A DNA stretch of 64,000 bases, taken from positions 248,001 to 312,000 of the forward strand of contig JAGMWG010000023.1 of assembly GCA_020744225.1 (NCBI GenBank), in the 5' to 3' direction. This document shows positions 1 through 12,217 of the stretch, piece after piece; the stretch's first letter is position 1; each line of letters begins with the position of its first letter. Origin of the DNA: Paraphoma chrysanthemicola. Lineage: Eukaryota; Ascomycota; Dothideomycetes; Pleosporales; Phaeosphaeriaceae. The position numbers and the translations under genes are program-made. The notes beneath the pieces are model-generated. The model was not told the origin of the DNA and searched no databases. It worked only from the letters and a program-made list of their open reading frames with translations.

Positions 1-1315
1 GCCTCTCGGCTACTATGTCGGGTCATCTTGTAAATCTGGCGCCCGTTGAAGTGCGCACCTTGAATGAATGGATTGCTGGCTTGGCATGTGGTTATGATTA
101 GTGTATACTCAAGATCAGTGGCTTCTAGCGCGTCCGATTTCTGTTCGCTACACTGATGGCAGGTTCCTGCGTAGCCGCCATCAATAGTGTGACCCGCAGA
201 ACAGTCGTACACATCATCGTCCGTTGGCGTGGTGAGGGCTTTAGAGACGCAGAGTTTGGGTACTTCCAGGCTGACTGGTCTAGCGTCCAGCATTGGCGAG
301 AGTTCCGTTGAGTCAATTCCAGAACCCTCCAAAGCATTTATTTGCTTCAATAAGCTTCGGGCTGGTTTCCCGTACCAAATATCTGTGTCGCCTTTCCTTA
401 AGAGCCAAGAATTCTCTTTATAATCTGCTGCTCCATGGCCATGACGCGTCACGAGAGTGTTGCGCTTGGAAGGTTCGATCCTGATGATCCGACTATGCTC
501 ATGGACCGAATCACCAGAGTAATTGATAGGAATAAGCGCGCCAGGCGAAGCTACCTCCTCGTCTGGACGGTAAGGTGTCTCCAAGTGTGTCAAGAACGGG
601 GCGGGCGCCGGTGGAGGAGGAGGAGGCGGAGGTGGTGGCGGTGGTGGCGGTGGCTACACAGTCAGTGTTATGATCGTGTATACGAGGAAGAACGTACTGG
701 TGGTGGAGGAGGGGGCGGAGGAGGGGGAACAAATCCCGCGGGGTTCAAGGGCGGGGGTACCCCTGGTGGAGGTGGAGGCTGATATTGTCAGTGGCGTGAT
801 ATCAAAGAGAGTCAAAATGTAAAGGGCAAAAGCATACAGGTGGAGGCGGCTAAATATCTAGGTCAGCTCGCGTACTCATGAAAAAAGCAAACATGGTGGC
901 TCACTGGAGGTGGATCTCCATGATTCTCCGCGGTGTGCCTGTTGACACGATACGGCAGAGTTGAAAATGGTACAAAGCCGATTGGAAGCTGTCCAAGGTT
1001 GCCATGTCGCGGAGATACCAGTGGACCTTCTTCATTCGACTTAGGGCTTATGACTGGCTCGAAAGTCTCGCCGTTTGTGACAGTTGTGCCAAGTTTGTGA
1101 AGGTCATTGGCTGCGATGCCTTGAGATTGTCTGGTAGAGCACCCAAAAGACTCATCTTGTACTGAATAAGGCTTCAAAGGCATTGAATTCCTGAAAGCCG
1201 ATTTCTCCAGCAAATCCTGGTTCGGCGGCTGATGCAATAATCGATAGCCAGCCGTAACCATTTCTGCGAGAGGAGGCTCGTGGTTTACGATTACAAGATC
1301 GTCGGGTTCATCCAT
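1..1315 (-). CDS. Proline-rich protein of unknown function, cut by left edge
   Basis: I do not recognise the family. The model has three exons, 905-1315, 698-778 and 653 to the left edge, with introns 779-904 (126 nt) and 654-697 (44 nt). All junctions are GT-AG and phase 0. The last exon stays open for about 217 codons to the edge, unlikely by chance, and its strand reads as poly-proline opposite the poly-glycine seen on the plus strand. The first ATG after an in-frame stop is at 1315; an upstream exon is possible. The N-terminal 137 residues have no clear domain. Then comes a proline tract that crosses both splice sites, followed by a mixed soluble segment with several cysteines, including a C-x2-C (TCHQC) near the edge. 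Proline tracts of this type commonly bind profilin, SH3 or WW domains, but nothing here identifies the partner. The C-terminus lies outside the window. Confidence 0.6.
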
Positions 1316-3644
1316 ATGACCCAATTGAAACAATCAAGTGAAGATATTCAGAAGTCGAATCTGATGGAATGGAGCGAAATATGCGTATAAGGCTTCACCT
1401 AAGGCCGGATGCGGCGGATAGAGAAAGTTGACAATGGGCCGAGAAGGACGCAGCATATTTATTATACAGCACTTCTGCTTCGCTCCGGGGAAGCAGTGGC
1501 TCCGTTACAATTGGCCGAATGAATGAGGCTTTGCCCAGGCTGTCGGATCCGTCATGCGTGACAGTACATGCCCTTGCAAAAATGGACAACAAGCCACGCA
1601 CGGACTAAGACGTTCCAAGCTTGAAGCGTGGCGTGTACTTGTGGGCGTAAGCCTTTTGACAACGCAAATATAGTCATACTTGAGACCATTTCGTCTCGAA
1701 TGTGTAGCGGTACACTGGAGACACGACTGTTTAGAGTAGAGTAGATACCCTTGCTCTCAGTGAAGCTCGTGGTGAAGGGATCCCGGACCTTGCGTGCATT
1801 CCCCCACGAGGTGCCGAATAGTCGTAGTAAGATCGACGAATGCCTCACTCTAGAATTTAGTCGTCCGGTCATTGTCGATCTCCTCGACGAGGCGAAAAGG
1901 CTGAGGAGCCGAGCATTCGTCTTTGACATGCCTAATTCAACGCCTTAGCCCTGTGATCGACAATAAAAGTGAGGCGGCCCGGTATCGCCCAAGAACACGG
2001 CTTGTACCATGGCAAAGTTAGTCTCTAGTATCTGTACCACCGCCGCAGTTGTGCAGCGATAGGCGATGCCTGTTGTTGGACTTGTTGCGTGGCGTACCCA
2101 TGCCTAGCTTTCACTTCGCGTTACCAAGTAACATCGAACGATGCATGCCGTGCAACAGTGCTCCAGGTTAAGGTCACTTCAATGATAGCTCGAATGCCGG
2201 GAAACAGGCCAAGGAATGGAGAAACCCCAGATCCAGTGATATAATTGGTCTATTGCTCAATAGAGTACGAGCCTATTTATGTGGAATTGGACCAGTCGAA
2301 AGCCTATCGAGGTGCGAACACGCGGTGGAATGCCGAACACCGGACAGCGGTGTACAGTTGCCAGCAAGCCTGCGTATGACTGTCCTCCAGTTCCAGAAGC
2401 GGCAGCCATCCCTAGCAACCTTGAGCAGGTATGACAAAAGTCTTGCAGATGTCCGCGTATGTGCAGATTCCTGCTGCTGCAATCAAGTCCAGCAGAGTCC
2501 TGAATGAGAAACCCTAGGCCAAGGAAGAAGAATGAGTATGACTAGGCATGCGTATGGATAACTATAGCCGTTGTGATACTGTGCAGCTGTCACCCTGCAT
2601 GCATCGGCCCTACGTTTTTCCTTCCAGGAACAAGCGGTGTCTGACTCTGCGGTCAGTATCGTTGCCTCACTCTACCCTCTGAAAATCAAGGAGCCTTTTC
2701 AACTCAACCCGAGCGCCGTAACCATGAGGTTGGATCGTAGTCGTCAGATTGCGGCTGAATGAAATGCAGGTACATGCATGCCAAGGCGCATCATTCTTCA
2801 CCGGAGGACGGGTGAACATTGCGCCATTCTTCGAGCTGCGCCAGTCGAGGCCAGCAAATAGCGATAGATGCTGACGACCGTAGAAGCCTCTCTATCGCCG
2901 CCTTCCTTGAGCAGCTGGACGAAGTGCACCAGAGATTCAGGGCTGACTGGCGCCAGCATGCAGTGCTGATGGCTTGAGGAGGCGAGAGGGAAGTATAGGA
3001 CGTAAATCAAAGATCTCAGCAATGGTAGTGACGCCTGCACCTGTGAAAGTAGTATACAGAGGTGGTAAGATGAGTGAGTGCTTGCCAGCTGGGGAACGCT
3101 TACTTATAGGGACGGCCTTCAGTTACAAGGATACAACCATGAACCGTTTGACATGGAGGTCACAATAGATCGGCCCAGCCGCGGTCCTCTGGGGCAGTTC
3201 TCCCATAACTCCTGAAAATGAGGCGTTGGTGACCGGCGCGCAGCCATGATCTACAACTTTCACGCCCAATCCGGCAAAACAAGGCGGATTTCGACTAATG
3301 CGTGTGTGGAGCAGGATCTGCGTGTATACGGGGAAGAGCTACTATTGGAGGATGTAGAAACATCATACGAGCGAGGCGGAATCAAGAGACGTTGAGTTTA
3401 GAGTAGTTGTAGTTCGTCCTCTTCATGATACCCATGTACGATCCAACCAATGACATGAGGTTAGCGTGCCAAGCGTTTTGTCGAAGGCAGCTGCAGGCAC
3501 GGGCGCGTCATCGTTGGAGCTTCAACTTCGCGTGTCAACGTCGACCATACTTTCACAACACCATATCCAGTCCAACACGATCTAGCAAATCACCCGGAGC
3601 CACCTCCTGGCAATCTCGCGATCCCACGCCGGCTCCTAAACACC
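1316..3644. other. 2.3-kb intergenic stretch, no gene supported
   Basis: Upstream regions of the divergent proline-rich gene (minus) and VMA9 (plus). Several short open frames occur (for example 1552-1929 and 2798-3040 on the minus strand), but none carries a recognisable domain or a coherent set of splice sites. Base composition is like the neighbouring gene-rich DNA, not AT-rich. A lineage-specific small gene cannot be excluded. Confidence 0.5.
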
Positions 3645-4306
3645 ATGGCTAACGGGTAACTCTCGTCTTCACTACGTGCGACACAAAGCTAACAACCAAA
3701 GTTGGGCTCCCTTCATCGGCCTCCTCGTAGTTGTCCTCTTCTGCGGCGCAGCATGGTTTCTATCACCTAAGGGCGAGAACCAAACGTACGTTCACCGAGC
3801 CATCTTCCGATTCATCTACCAGTCCACCTGCTTCCGTCCCTTCACTCCCCAACATGCGCCCACCGCATCACAGCACACGCCAGACCCAAAGCGACTCAAG
3901 CATCTGGGCGCCATCTTTTCAATCGCATCCACCTGGGATCGCAAGGCCGGCATGTGCATGCGCAGGACCGAGCTTGCGGCGTCCATCAAGCTCGAGACTA
4001 TAGCTTGCGATCTGGCTGTACCTGATGCCGAGAAAGCGTCGAACACTCCCCATACAGCATCAAATGAAACCCGGGAACCCCTCACGCGCAACCCAAACAC
4101 CCCGCCTCGCACATTCACACCGTCCAATACCAAAGCCTAGAGATCGACAAGCTAACATATAACTTTACAGAGTCTGGCGCTCGACCCTCGTCCTCTCCGC
4201 CGCTGCAATGTACATTATGTGGGCTATCACGTTCTTGGCCCAACTACATCCGCTCATCTCGCCGCAACGGGGTGGGCTGCGACCGGAATTAAACGATGGG
4301 CGTTAG
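3645..4306 (+). CDS. VMA9: V-type proton ATPase subunit e (Vma9)
   Basis: Small membrane subunit of the Vo sector of the vacuolar H+-ATPase, needed for Vo assembly and organelle acidification. Exons are 3645-3655, 3702-3785 and 4171-4306; introns are 3656-3701 (46 nt) and 3786-4170 (385 nt). The joined product has 76 residues, the usual size for the family. It begins MANGWAPFIGLL and has two hydrophobic helices (about residues 6-24 and 37-58) separated by the family signature SPKGENQTVWR. The start is the ATG at 3645, separated from the rest by an intron after only 11 coding bases. The second intron is unusually long for this genome, but its 3' end has a good branch-point-like GCTAAC and acceptor TTTACAG. 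It converges with ARV1, 283 bp away. Confidence 0.92.
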
Positions 4307-4589
4307 GGGGCGATATCGAATGGAAGCATCGATGGAATTTTCGAAGGATTGAGAATGTCTGCTGGTTTGGTGATCCGTGCGGGTGACAACTGGCGGGGCA
4401 TAATAGGCATCAAAAGGATTGCTGATGATCTGAGCGGTCATGGAAACAAGCAGATGCACAGCTGAAGCTTGATGAAGTCAAGCGAATTGTATATTCCATC
4501 TACACGGCGTTGGGGCACAATGGCATTTGTACGGTCTTACAATCTCAATCAATAGGGTATCAAACACCAAGCCCATCCATTTCTCCTCC

Positions 4590-5523
4590 CTACACCCTCA
4601 CCGCCCTTGCCATCTCCCCAATCCACCCCCTCACACTCTCATCCACACTATACCCCTCCCACCCCGTCCCCAACCCCACGCCCCTCACCATCCCCCACGC
4701 AACTAAACTCCTCGCCCCAGCGCCCACCGCGACCAGCACTCCAGCCCGCACATACCCACAATCCATCAAGATCTCCAGCGCCGCAATGTTATTCACAATA
4801 ACCGCCCAACTCACGGCCGTGGCGCTGGAAGGTAAATCGTACTCCCAGATGATCAAGACTATCGGGAAGAGTTTCGTACAACTGCTGACGAGCAGGGCAG
4901 TACTGATGCGCGTGTTGTGTGGGTAATACGGCACGAGACGGGACCACAAGCCGCGAATCGAGCGGGGGAGATTCAACGGGTTGATAGCGCAGAGTATGCG
5001 GATCGGGACGTGGAATGCAAGTGTACTTGCAAGGACGAGAGATAAGAAGAAGAAATATTGCAACACAAGCGGGTATGTCTGGAGAATATTCCCATTGAGC
5101 GTATCTGGCGCCGCATTCGTATATGAGGATGAAGGGGCAGGCAATTTCTCGATGCGCGCCCAGGTAAGGTAGACGTCGAAGAGGAGGAGGAGGCTTCCCA
5201 GACGCAGGATCGAGCGGTCGAAGTGTGTGTCCGAGTGCGTGAGGCGGTTGAAGAGGAGGTGTCTGTAGACCTGTGTTTTGTGTTGTATTAGCTTATGGAG
5301 CGAGGGGTTGGGATGGTGAGGGTGGATGGGTTACCTCGCTCTTGATTAGCACCAGGTCAATGAACAATACGACAAAGTCATGCTCGACGTATTTGTCTGC
5401 GAAGCCTTTGCAATTGGGGCATTGCGTCAGACGCACTCCTTTGCCGAGGGCGCGGTCGTCGGCTTTGCTGTACGTTGTGTAGAGTACGGGAACGGGGTGA
5501 CGGCAGGTGATGCATATTGGCAT
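4590..5523 (-). CDS. ARV1: ARV1 family lipid/sterol homeostasis protein
   Basis: ER membrane protein of the ARV1 family, known for roles in intracellular sterol distribution and GPI-anchor precursor handling. Exon 1 is 5335-5523 and exon 2 is 4590-5270, with a 64-nt intron (5271-5334, phase 0). The product has 289 residues. The N-terminus is the ARV1 homology domain with two zinc-binding CxxC pairs: CITC near residue 4 and CPNC near residue 34, followed by KYVEHDFVVLFIDLVLIKSE. Several hydrophobic membrane segments follow (for example around LQYFFFLSLVLASTLAF). I chose the ATG at 5523, whose product begins MPICITC as in the family, over an in-frame ATG six codons upstream. Confidence 0.93.
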
Positions 5524-5951
5524 GATTGGAAGGCGGGTCACATTGCGATTCGCGGCAAGTCGGAATGCGCAATCGGATGTTCGCGAGAGAGAAGCGTAGA
5601 AGTGGAGGGGAACGGTGGGATGTTTGGAGAATTGTTTGGGACAATGGCGATAACACTAGCGTGGCTGTAAACGCCGGCCATCAGATCTCAATGCTGTGAA
5701 AATAGAGTCACATTGTGATCCTCAAGGTGTCAATTTTGGTGCAATTTACAATTGTTCGCATTCAAGAATGGCTGCTGGCAGATTCATCTAGCCGCCACTT
5801 TCCTATCTCGCAATCCTAGTACACTCCGTGCATGCTTTTGACGCCAAACCAAGTCGCTTGCTCCAAGACAACGCCGGGCGCTGGAAGAATGCTGTCCCCT
5901 GAAGAAAAGGTCTCTCGTATATGCTTACATCCACCACGGTCGCCTTTCTGT
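5524..5951. other. Intergenic: ARV1 upstream region and Nup170 3' end
   Basis: 428 bp between ARV1 (minus, start 5523) and the stop of the nucleoporin gene (minus, 5952). It should hold the ARV1 promoter and the nucleoporin 3' UTR. No coding signal or repeat is visible. Confidence 0.5.
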
Positions 5952-8900
5952 TCACCTCGCTGCCTCGTCAACGGTCGCAGCCACATCTCGCGCCCTCTGT
6001 ACCCACGCCTGGTCATCTACATCTCGTCCGAGCACGTCGCTTCCCAGTACGACTCGCAACAGGTCTGCGAGACCGATCGCATTCTCCGCGCTACCGAACA
6101 ATGCGCCTGACCGTCTGCTTGTGATGCCCCACTGCTCCACCAGGTAGATGATCCACTTCACCAGCAGCTTTCGGTTACGCCCAGTGAAGGGGGCTTCCTG
6201 AGCATACCAAAGCGCCTCCAAAGTGGCAACCATGTACTCGAATGGCGCGTTGAGCTTAAGGAAGACATCGATGGGCCACGTGAGGTTCGCGTTATGAGCG
6301 AGGGATTGCGCAGCAGACCCGTTCCGTAGATTTGCTTCGTGTGTGTAGAATTCGATGTCGTACTGTAGGAGCAGTTGCAGGATGATATTGACTGGAAAGA
6401 CGTTCTCGTTAAGATTGGTACGGTGGCCAATGTCTTCAACTTTCAAGGCAACAATCTCCCATGGTGCGCCTTGATGCTCACCAACTGCCTTGCGATGCAC
6501 TTGCTCAATGAGGTTGGACCATGTGTGACGGATGTCAGGAACGTTGCGGTAGTCCGCAGCATGGTAAATGAGAAGGCAGATATCGTAGTAGCCGGCCTGG
6601 TCAGCATAGTCATGGTAGAGCTACGAAAGATTAGCCTGTGATAAATCTGACTCTTTGGTAGACTTACCTCATCCAGCGGATGTATTTGACCATCCAGGTG
6701 CTCTATAACTTGTGCTCTCCGCTGCCCAGTCAGTCGTGTGTCGGCCTTGATCTTCTGCAAAACGTCGTCTTGTATATTAGCGATGTCAAGGTGGTCGCTG
6801 ATGTTCCTAAGCAACTCTTGTCGGGACTGTCTGTTCCGTGCTCCAGTTTCTGAGAAGCCAGTCATGCGTGTAGAAGCATTCGCCTTGGCACGCGAGAGGT
6901 ACTCGATTCGTTTTTCCAGCGTCAATGGAAGCGCGCTCTTTGCCAGTTGATACTGTGTTTCCGCAGCGCTTAGGAAATCGTTGTAGTGAGCAAAGTATCG
7001 CCACAAAAGATCGGCATGAGCCAAATCTGTCTCCGCACTCTGCCTGAGGTAGTCCACAACAAAAGGCGAGTTGATCTCCAAGAGTCGGTCAGCCCATCCT
7101 TTGGACATATACCAGTCATAGAGATAGTTCTGGAACACCTCATCATCCGAGTTGTTGATCTGCTCATATGCTTCGTGCTTGCGTCGAGTGATTTGTGAAA
7201 TCACACCTTCTGGAACGGGTCCCTGACTGTTGTATGCCTGGTCAACGGCCTCGATGACTTGGCAAACAAGGGTGTAGCATGATGCACGGCGATCGAAATA
7301 GTTCCTCCGCACGTCGTTAGGATCTGCGTTGGGGTCACCTTTCTCTTTGATCCAGGACAGAGCTTTGTTGCCGCGATCGAGCTCCTGCGCGACCTTCAAT
7401 GCAAGTCGGATCGCACCTATAGCCACTATTAGCAAACTCCAATAGGTTGGGACTCGTAAACATACCAGCGTAGAACTCAAGCTCGATGTACCTTGTGACC
7501 GTTGTAGTCAAGTTCTCATAGCTCAAGCTCTTTGCGACCTGCTCGAACAACCGTAGACTGTCATTGAGCAAAATGCGTCCTCGCTCCGCATTGGCACCCA
7601 TATCGGCCGCCTTCTTCAGATTCTCCTGCGCCTTGAAGATGACAACATCGTCTGAGCTGCAGAAGCTGCCGCATTTTCTTCTCAGAGCCTCCGCAACGGT
7701 CTCGACGTTCGACCCCTTAGTAATATTGCGGTTCACGATGGCCTTGACGAGCTCTCGAGCGAGGTCTTTACCCTCTTGTGACGAGAACAGTCCCTGGAAG
7801 GTCAACCGACGCACTCTCTCTTGTAATTGCGGATCCGGAAGCAATGCCAGAATATCCTCCAAGCGCTCTTCGAACAGAACCAAGACAAATGCAATGCCTT
7901 CAACAATGTTGTTTACTATAGCCAGCAAACTTGTCAATGCTCTGTTCTCGCCCTGAAGCTCAACCTCTTCTTGTCGCGACGATGCGCGGCCTAGCGCCTC
8001 TGGCCCTGCCAGTCCTTCGATTGAAGATTTGTTCTCATCGAGGAACTCCTGTAACTGAGCCAGGGATTTTTGGATTTCCTGGAGTTTCAAAGGAGGTTGC
8101 GCCGACGCTAGTGCAGGGCCAGTCGGTGTAGCCACCTGCTTGATGATGGGCGATGTCCAAATCGAGCGGATAAGACGCGCAACGTACATGGCGATTCCGT
8201 CGTGTCGTGGTGATGCTCGGACGTTCTCCACACTCAATCCTTCGACTGTCGCGCTTTCGGTCAAGTGGGCCTTCCCGCCAAATTCGATAAACACTCTTCG
8301 GGCCATGTCGAGAACCTCTGGCTCGGTGACCTTGGTGATGCGTGAGTCTGGACCGACATCAGAGCCTTGGCCACAGGCTACTGCCAGTGCAGTGGCGGCA
8401 GTCTCAGCAAGGCCGTATTGCTTCGCAAGCTTGCGAATATCGCCTTCGGTGCCTTCTGGTCCACCGCCACTCTTGATGATGGCGGCAAAAATGTCTACAA
8501 GCCGCTTCCGCCGGATTGTCTCAATTCCGCTAGATGTTATGATTGCATACTCGGACGAAGGCTGATCGAACTGGGTAGATAGCTCATTGCCGAAACCGAG
8601 CGGCTCACTCCTGGCTGAAAAAGGTGGTGTGACTTGACCCACGTCTTGAACCTTGCCCACAAGCTCTAACAAGATACCAGTCTCGGTATATCGCGGAGGC
8701 TCTGAGCTCTCTCGTTGTCCTAGGAGTCCTGAATGCGGGGCTGACATGAAAAGCAGCTGGTTAACACTTCCACTTTTCGCGACGAATGCGAGAAAGGAGC
8801 CTGGCGCATATCGGTTGCCCAGCGTAGTATCTTGCAAGAATTTCGAATCGAATCCGATAGGCGTGCCGCCCTGGTATGGCTGTAGCTGGGTCGAATTGCT

Positions 8901-10186
8901 CTGCGGCGCGGACTGGCCGTCATTTGGAGGGAATCGAATATGTCGCAATTGCATGTTGTTCGGTGCGCTTGTGCTGTCGGAGTTCCAGGTGCCAGAGGTG
9001 GTGCTCAGGTAGAGCCTGCAGCCTGTCGACGTCGTCGCCATCAAGGACATGTAGTCTGCTTCCGGGCTTGTGATGGGGCTGAGGCTGACAATCTTCATGC
9101 CACTCAGCACCGATGGTTGCCGTACGAGGTGCATACACATAGTCTGTATACTGGCTAAAGTTCGCGTGATGACGCACTCTAGCGAAGCGGGTGCTCTCAT
9201 GTGGTAGACCTTGATCGTCCCATTTGTCGAGAGTGTATACAGCAGGCTTCGAGTATCGTCGATGGTTATTTGCTGTATGCCATTTTGTGTTGTGGTGCCA
9301 TAGAAGGGCAACGCAGGCAACCCGACCGCTTTCGACACGTGATTGGTCTTGCTGCACTTGCTCGAGAACCATCGATCTTCCTGCTGGTAGTTGAGCTCGT
9401 ATACGTCCTCTGTGCCTCCATCGCCAAAGAATATGCGCCCGGTCTTCGCTGAGCCCTCGATGGTGGTCACATTGATCCTTCTCACCGACGTGATCATGCC
9501 CGTCCGGTACAAGGTGACACTGTGAACGCCCTCTGGTCCGCGCTGACACTCGACTGCGATCAGGAATATGTCAGTGACGGTCGCGACAACCAGAATGTAC
9601 TCGATTGTAGCCACAAATACTCCTGGACGCGGCTTCACCAGCTTCACGCAGGTGATGTTGCTTGGTTGCTCCTCAAAGCCGACCAGTTCTGGATTCGGAT
9701 GCGTGTAGTCCCATAGGTAGACCTGGTTGTCCACAACGACCCATGCGTGGTTGATCTCTGCAAATAAGCCCATGCTCATAGACATTTGCGTGTGGTCCAC
9801 CTGCTCGAAGACGGCTTCGGGAAGCCTATACGACCGCAGTTTCTGGAACGGATCCCATGCCTGACCGCTAGGAAGCTCATACTCGCCGGAGATGCCCTCT
9901 GTATCATTTGTTAGTATCTTGATACCTCCAATCCCCGCGGCGCATACTGACGTCCGATGTAGTTCTCCAAAGACGGGTATCTGCTGTCCCTGTCAAGCAT
10001 GCTGTTGATCGTGCGCGCCGCGCGCTCTATCGGGCTCTCCACAGGCGGCGCAGGAAGCGCTTGTTGCGGCTGGGGTTGCGACACGGACGGTTGTCGCTGC
10101 ATCGTGGGCCGATTTGGCGCGGGAGTGTTGATGAACGCGCCTGGGCCAGGCCGCTGGGGCGTCGCCGGGGGCATTTGGTATGCCAT
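5952..10186 (-). CDS. NUP170: Inner-ring nucleoporin, Nup155/Nup157/Nup170 family
   Basis: Large scaffold nucleoporin of the nuclear pore inner ring. The four-exon model is 9952-10186, 7466-9898, 6668-7416 and 5952-6620, with introns of 53, 49 and 47 nt; the frame closes to 1361 residues, the expected size for the family. The N-terminus (about residues 1-75) is rich in proline and glutamine. It is followed by the family's characteristic start of the beta-propeller (ENYIGQGISGEYELP, then LFAEINHAWVVVDNQVYLWDY). The C-terminal half is the alpha-helical solenoid, including the RYIELEFYAGAIRLALKVA stretch that spans the second intron. The start is MAYQMPP at 10186, preferred over an in-frame ATG 28 codons upstream because the extra residues look like leader sequence. 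It shares a 468-bp divergent upstream region with AIM41. Confidence 0.94.
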
Positions 10187-10654
10187 TATAGAAATGCGGG
10201 TGGAGTTGGTGGGAGAGGTCGCGGCGGCCTTGTCGCAGCTTAGGGGAGTGAGAGTACGCGCCGCGGGCAAGACGTCGACATTAGTTGCGCACGAGGTCCG
10301 CTATGGTGCGACGAGAGTGCAAGGACGGATAAACGAGAACAAAAAGAAAGCCGGGCGCAATTGCGACGATGTTGGACAAGCAAAGAGCCGCAACATGGGC
10401 GGACAACAAAAGAGCTCTGAGCTCGGGCCAGGCGCGTCCAAGCGCGTCGCTCCTCTAAACTTTTTGGTGATCGTGTTTGCGATGCCGCATTGCCAGACCA
10501 CTGACGAGATATTCGGATAGCAACAATAGAATCTGTATAAGGACGACTATAGCCCCTTTCGACTACCTTCACACGCTCTTCCCACCTTCAGTTCAACGCA
10601 CCGGCAGGTACACTTTCAGCACCTTCACAACCCAGGAACAACACCACCCTCACA
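10187..10654. other. Divergent promoter region, NUP170 / AIM41
   Basis: 468 bp between two divergent start codons; presumed shared promoter. Short pyrimidine-rich patches lie near 10550-10600 upstream of AIM41, as is common in fungal promoters. No further element can be named from the sequence. Confidence 0.45.
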
Positions 10655-11200
10655 ATGTCGCTATTCCGAAACTCACTACTACGGACAAGAGTCAATGTCG
10701 CACCTCGCATCACCTGCCTACGTTTCTCGTCAACATCCACCGAACCAATAGTGCTACCCCGTCTCCAATCCGATCTTAAAAATGCTATGCGCTCCAAGAA
10801 CAAGCCCACTCTCAACGTGATCCGCTCTCTCCAAGCCGAGATCATAAATGCCTCGAAAACCGCAAAGCCCATCACGACCGATGGCGCACTCTACTCGTTG
10901 ATCCAGAAGCAAATAAAAAGCTCCACAACAGCCATTCAGGAATTCGAGACAGCGAAACGGGACGATCTCGTGCAAAAGGAGCAAGAGCAGGTGGACATAC
11001 TCAAGAAGTATGCAGAGGAGATACCGAAGGTAGAGGAGAGCGAGGTAGACGGTTTGATTAGCGCCGCGGTGGAGAAGCTTGAAGAAGGCAAAAGGACGTT
11101 TGGCAGTGTGATGGGCAGTGTGATGGGTGGGATCAAGGGAAGACCAGCGGATATGGAGTATCTGAACAAGAAGATTCAGGAGGCTGTTGGCAAGAAATAA
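10655..11200 (+). CDS. AIM41: Mitochondrial Aim41 / YqeY-like protein
   Basis: Intronless gene for a 181-residue protein of the YqeY/GatB-like family (Aim41 in yeast, altered inheritance of mitochondria). The first about 28 residues are rich in Arg, Ser and Leu and lack acidic residues (MSLFRNSLLRTRVNVAPRI), as in a mitochondrial presequence. The YqeY domain follows, from about residue 34 (LQSDLKNAMRSKNKPTLNVIR) to the C-terminus. It includes the signature region around KQIKSSTTAIQEFETAKR, the helical QVDILKKY, and GGIKGRPADM near the end. YqeY proteins resemble the tRNA-binding tail of GatB, but their exact role is not settled. The start is the first ATG of the frame and keeps the presequence. 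Confidence 0.93.
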   Translation: MSLFRNSLLRTRVNVAPRITCLRFSSTSTEPIVLPRLQSDLKNAMRSKNKPTLNVIRSLQAEIINASKTAKPITTDGALYSLIQKQIKSSTTAIQEFETAKRDDLVQKEQEQVDILKKYAEEIPKVEESEVDGLISAAVEKLEEGKRTFGSVMGSVMGGIKGRPADMEYLNKKIQEAVGKK

Positions 11201-12217
11201 GCACGACGAGAAATGATGTTACGACCTGTAGAATATGTACATATCCCACTCGCATGCCACAAATGCAACGAAAGACTACTCTTGAAGCTAATTCGAAGGC
11301 AGCCAAAACACGGCGCGTTGATGTCGACATCCGCATCTGTCGATTGCTGAGGGAATTAACAGCGCGCGCAATCCATCAGGCGGGTTTTCTGTAGGGCAGG
11401 CTTCGTTCACAAAGTAACCGCTGAACAGTTGTCAAAGAAGCCGTCGGGTGTCAACGCCAATGTCCCCACAAGGGTCCAGCGGTCGCCCTCTTCTCCAGTT
11501 TCCGGTCGATGCACCCTCGTGCATAACATGCAAGTGGCCACGCAGTCCCACGTGCATGTCGACCTGCATGTTGGACTTTGGGCGTGATGGAGTTGAGGCT
11601 GAGAAGCATGTGGCTTGCACGGCCCGCCAATACGACGCTAGTTGTGCTTCCAAGGTTCAAATCAGCTGTACGTTGACGTCATATCCAGATCAGTTGCGCT
11701 GCATCGCGACCTCCGGTAAGGGTAAGGATAACCCGGTTAGCAAGAGATGTTTGGGCATCTAGTGAAGGGAAGAGACCTCAGGATGAAATATATGTCACCC
11801 AACGCGGTGCTGCGCTTGGGCTGCAGAGAAGTAAAATGCCCGACTGCGATGCCCAAGCGGCCTTTTCTCCGTGAACTGAAGACATGAAACGAGCGAACGC
11901 CAGGGATGCTTCCGGCCCATGGCTCCCGAGTTGGCGTGCTGGTGCAGTGCATGGGGAACAGCGCCGATGACGCAGCGGGTCCTTGCGCGGCAGGTTGCAC
12001 TCCCACACCACTTCGACCCACGGGCCTTGGATGTTATAACTAAGACCTTGCTGTTCGCCCATTGCCGTGCCCCCTAGTATTTCGCAAGCGCCCGCTTCGT
12101 CCTCAAAACCCGCGCACGCACACCTTCAGCGTTTTCGCCAGCCAGACTTCGCGCGACCCCGCGTTCACACTTCATTACATCAGTCGTGATCGATACTCCG
12201 CCCTCTACCGCCCAATC
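11201..12217. other. 1-kb intergenic stretch, no gene supported
   Basis: Lies between AIM41 (plus) and the DUF8035-type gene (plus), so it should contain the AIM41 3' UTR and the promoter and leader of the next gene. Short open frames on both strands show no recognisable domain. Confidence 0.45.

Noticed and set aside
468..485. B-box-like GGTTCGATCC
   Set aside because: Lies inside the open frame of the proline-rich gene on the other strand and has no A-box or acceptor stem around it.
435..782. Plus-strand glycine-rich protein
   Set aside because: It is the complement of a proline-rich minus-strand gene whose exons join in phase and extend open to the left edge; the plus frame has no domain.
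1552..1929. 125-codon minus-strand open frame upstream of the proline-rich gene
   Set aside because: No domain, no coherent splice sites to the downstream exons, and an in-frame stop separates it from the chosen start.
3816..4133. Minus-strand open frame over the VMA9 intron
   Set aside because: Falls in the long intron and has no recognisable domain; the splice model of VMA9 is convincing.
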